Of a stretch of DNA of 64,000 bases, positions 62,661 to 64,000 are shown one piece after another. A model generated the notes under the pieces. The model did not search any database. It was not told the origin of the DNA and saw only the letters and a list, made by a program, of their open reading frames with translations. Numbering within the stretch: the first letter of the stretch is position 1; every line of letters begins with the position of its first letter. The DNA is from Arcicella lustrica. Lineage in GTDB: Bacteria > Bacteroidota > Bacteroidia > Cytophagales > Spirosomataceae. Made by a program: the position numbers and the translations under genes. The stretch is from assembly GCF_034930985.1 (NCBI RefSeq), contig NZ_JAYGIM010000008.1:1-64000 (forward strand). The letters run 5' to 3'.

Positions 62661-64000
62661 TTAGTTGCCTACTTCACTTAAAAATTTAATTCTCATTAAT
62701 CTTAATTCCTCTTCTGTAATATCATCAATATTACATTCGTCCATGGCAAGAGCAATATTGTCTGACTCTGCTTCCATGAAGTATTCGAAAATTTCTTCTT
62801 GTTTATCGGGCTCAACTACTTGATTAATATAATAATCAAGATTTAGTTTTGTTCCAGAATAACAAATATGTTCGATTTCTTCAATCAATTCTGCCATCGA
62901 AAGTTCTTTCTGATCAGCAATAATGTCTAAATCTACTTTTCTATCTACTTGTTGGATGATATGAATTTTGATTTTTGATTTATTTACTGCCGATTTCACC
63001 ACTACTTCCGTAGCGGTTTCAATCTCGTTATCTTCAACGTACTTCTTAATTAAATCTATAAACTGACGACCAAATTTCACTACTTTACCCATACCAACAC
63101 CGTTGATTTGAGCCATCTCATCTTTCGTAGTTGGATAAGTAGTTGCCATTTCTTCCAAAGATGGATCTTGGAAGATTACATAAGGTGGTAAGTTTTTCTC
63201 TTTCGCAAGCTTTTTACGAAGGTTTTTCAACAATTCGAACAAGGCTACATCATAAGACCCGCTACCTGAAGCGGCTTCTTTTTCTTCGTCTTCTTCTATT
63301 TTCTCGTTTTCGTAATCGTGGTCTTTTGAAAGTGTTAATGGATAAGGGTCTTTCAAGTACTCTTTTCCTTTTTCAGAAACTTTCAAGACTCCATAATTCT
63401 CGACGTCTTTTTCTAAGAAACCTAAAACCGCAATCTGACGTACCATCGAAACGCATTGTTCAATCGGTTCAGGTTCTGCATTTTTTCTACTCTTAGATTT
63501 CGCAGCAGGTTTAGCTTTCTTTTGTTTCGGAATCGGATTGCCATCCTCATCTTCCTCATCAGAAAATTCTACTTCGTCATCATCTTCGTCGTCATCATCT
63601 TCATCCTCATCTGCATTGAGTTTGAACAATGATTTCGCTTTTCCAAAAGTTTCAATTTTGTTGTGTTCATAACTACCAACATATTGGCTTTTATAACCCA
63701 TCAAAATATCGGCAATATGTTGTGCATCAAAACGTTCGCCAGTTAACTCAACAGTTTTCAAAGCCAATACTACGGCTTCTTCTACTTTATATTTTGGCGT
63801 TGGTTTGTTACAGTTATCACAGAAACCACAGTCTTTATCAACGTGTTCCCCGAAGTAATTTAATAATTGGCGACGGCGGCAAGTACCCAAATTAGCATAA
63901 TGCACCATTTCGTGCAAAAGCATACGGGCAGTATCACGCTCAGTAATAGTTTTATCTTTATTGAATTTATCTAATTTATTGATATCTTCTTTTGCATAAA
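62661..64000 (-). CDS. recQ: RecQ-type DNA helicase, C-terminal part (cut by window edge)
   Basis: The frame stays open to base 64000, so only the last 445 or so residues are visible. The RecQ zinc site is clear (CRRRQLLNYFGEHVDKDCGFCDNC), followed by a winged-helix part with a strongly acidic insert (about 30 residues rich in Asp and Glu, encoded near 63540-63610), an HRDC domain (KEKNLPPYVIFQDPSLEEMA, GVGMGKVVKFG) and a long C-terminal helical extension. The helicase core lies outside the window. It differs from the recQ at 2.1 kb in the acidic insert and tail, so it is a paralogue rather than a duplicate. Confidence 0.93.
   Translation of the reverse strand, partial: YAKEDINKLDKFNKDKTITERDTARMLLHEMVHYANLGTCRRRQLLNYFGEHVDKDCGFCDNCNKPTPKYKVEEAVVLALKTVELTGERFDAQHIADILMGYKSQYVGSYEHNKIETFGKAKSLFKLNADEDEDDDDEDDDEVEFSDEEDEDGNPIPKQKKAKPAAKSKSRKNAEPEPIEQCVSMVRQIAVLGFLEKDVENYGVLKVSEKGKEYLKDPYPLTLSKDHDYENEKIEEDEEKEAASGSGSYDVALFELLKNLRKKLAKEKNLPPYVIFQDPSLEEMATTYPTTKDEMAQINGVGMGKVVKFGRQFIDLIKKYVEDNEIETATEVVVKSAVNKSKIKIHIIQQVDRKVDLDIIADQKELSMAELIEEIEHICYSGTKLNLDYYINQVVEPDKQEEIFEYFMEAESDNIALAMDECNIDDITEEELRLMRIKFLSEVGN

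Noticed and set aside
1..64000. tRNA, rRNA, CRISPR or prophage features
   Set aside because: Reading through the intergenic regions showed no tRNA-like T-arm contexts, no regular spacer arrays and no phage structural or integrase genes.

Overview
The window is about 64 kb of AT-rich bacterial chromosome from a member of the Bacteroidota, most likely a Cytophagales-type gliding bacterium. The evidence is a GldH lipoprotein, an SprE/PorW-like TPR lipoprotein of the gliding and type IX secretion machinery, RicT with a PSP1 domain, ECF sigma/FecR pairs, a CusA-TolC fusion pump and DUF5777, DUF983 and DUF1080 proteins. Shine-Dalgarno sequences are scarce, several genes start with TTG or GTG, and the few promoters I can propose fit the Bacteroidota -33 TTG / -7 TAnnTTTG pattern. 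A genus such as Emticicia or a relative would fit, but this is a guess. I saw no rRNA, tRNA, CRISPR array, prophage or intact insertion sequence.

Layout. 0.2-10.5 kb: an M3 oligopeptidase, a RecQ helicase, and two hybrid histidine kinases that converge on one bidirectional terminator. The second kinase follows a FIST sensor gene in an operon. 10.9-21.1 kb: a carbohydrate block with a RhaT-type symporter, a GntR/LacI-type regulator, an AraC regulator, a TIM-barrel sugar epimerase, a Gfo/Idh/MocA oxidoreductase and a 1239-residue ThuA/propeller/HEAT/CARDB/cupredoxin protein. Three of its gaps carry long palindromic repeats. 21.3-29.6 kb: a Rieske/DUF5777/YceI group, then a metal-efflux RND adaptor and a CusA-TolC fusion. 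29.7-39.6 kb: dxs, two rhomboid proteases, cysS, a HEPN/MNT toxin-antitoxin pair, a GNAT-like protein and sprE/porW. 39.8-44.7 kb: atpZ, mrdA (PBP2), rodA and an unrecognised protein with kinase-like motifs. 45.1-50 kb: an ECF sigma/FecR locus whose output genes are an STN-domain outer-membrane protein and a TonB-CTD/TPR protein rather than SusC/SusD. 50-55 kb: a DUF1080/PA14 glycoside-processing protein, a small sigma/anti-sigma pair and a propeller/cytochrome c protein. 55-64 kb: GNAT, DUF983, a J-domain-like coiled-coil protein, GT4, LON-domain protein, gldH, ricT, purD and the 3' part of a second recQ cut by the window edge.

How it fits together. Core functions (isoprenoid precursors, Cys-tRNA, purine synthesis, cell elongation, gliding) alternate with environment-facing modules: sugar oxidation, metal efflux, and surface sensing through FecR/sigma factors. 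The points most worth a second look are a shared 14-16 bp palindrome in two separate divergent intergenic regions, the kinase-like gene behind rodA, the five-domain ThuA-cupredoxin protein, the ECF/FecR locus with an STN barrel-like protein, and the family of long 3'-end palindromes.
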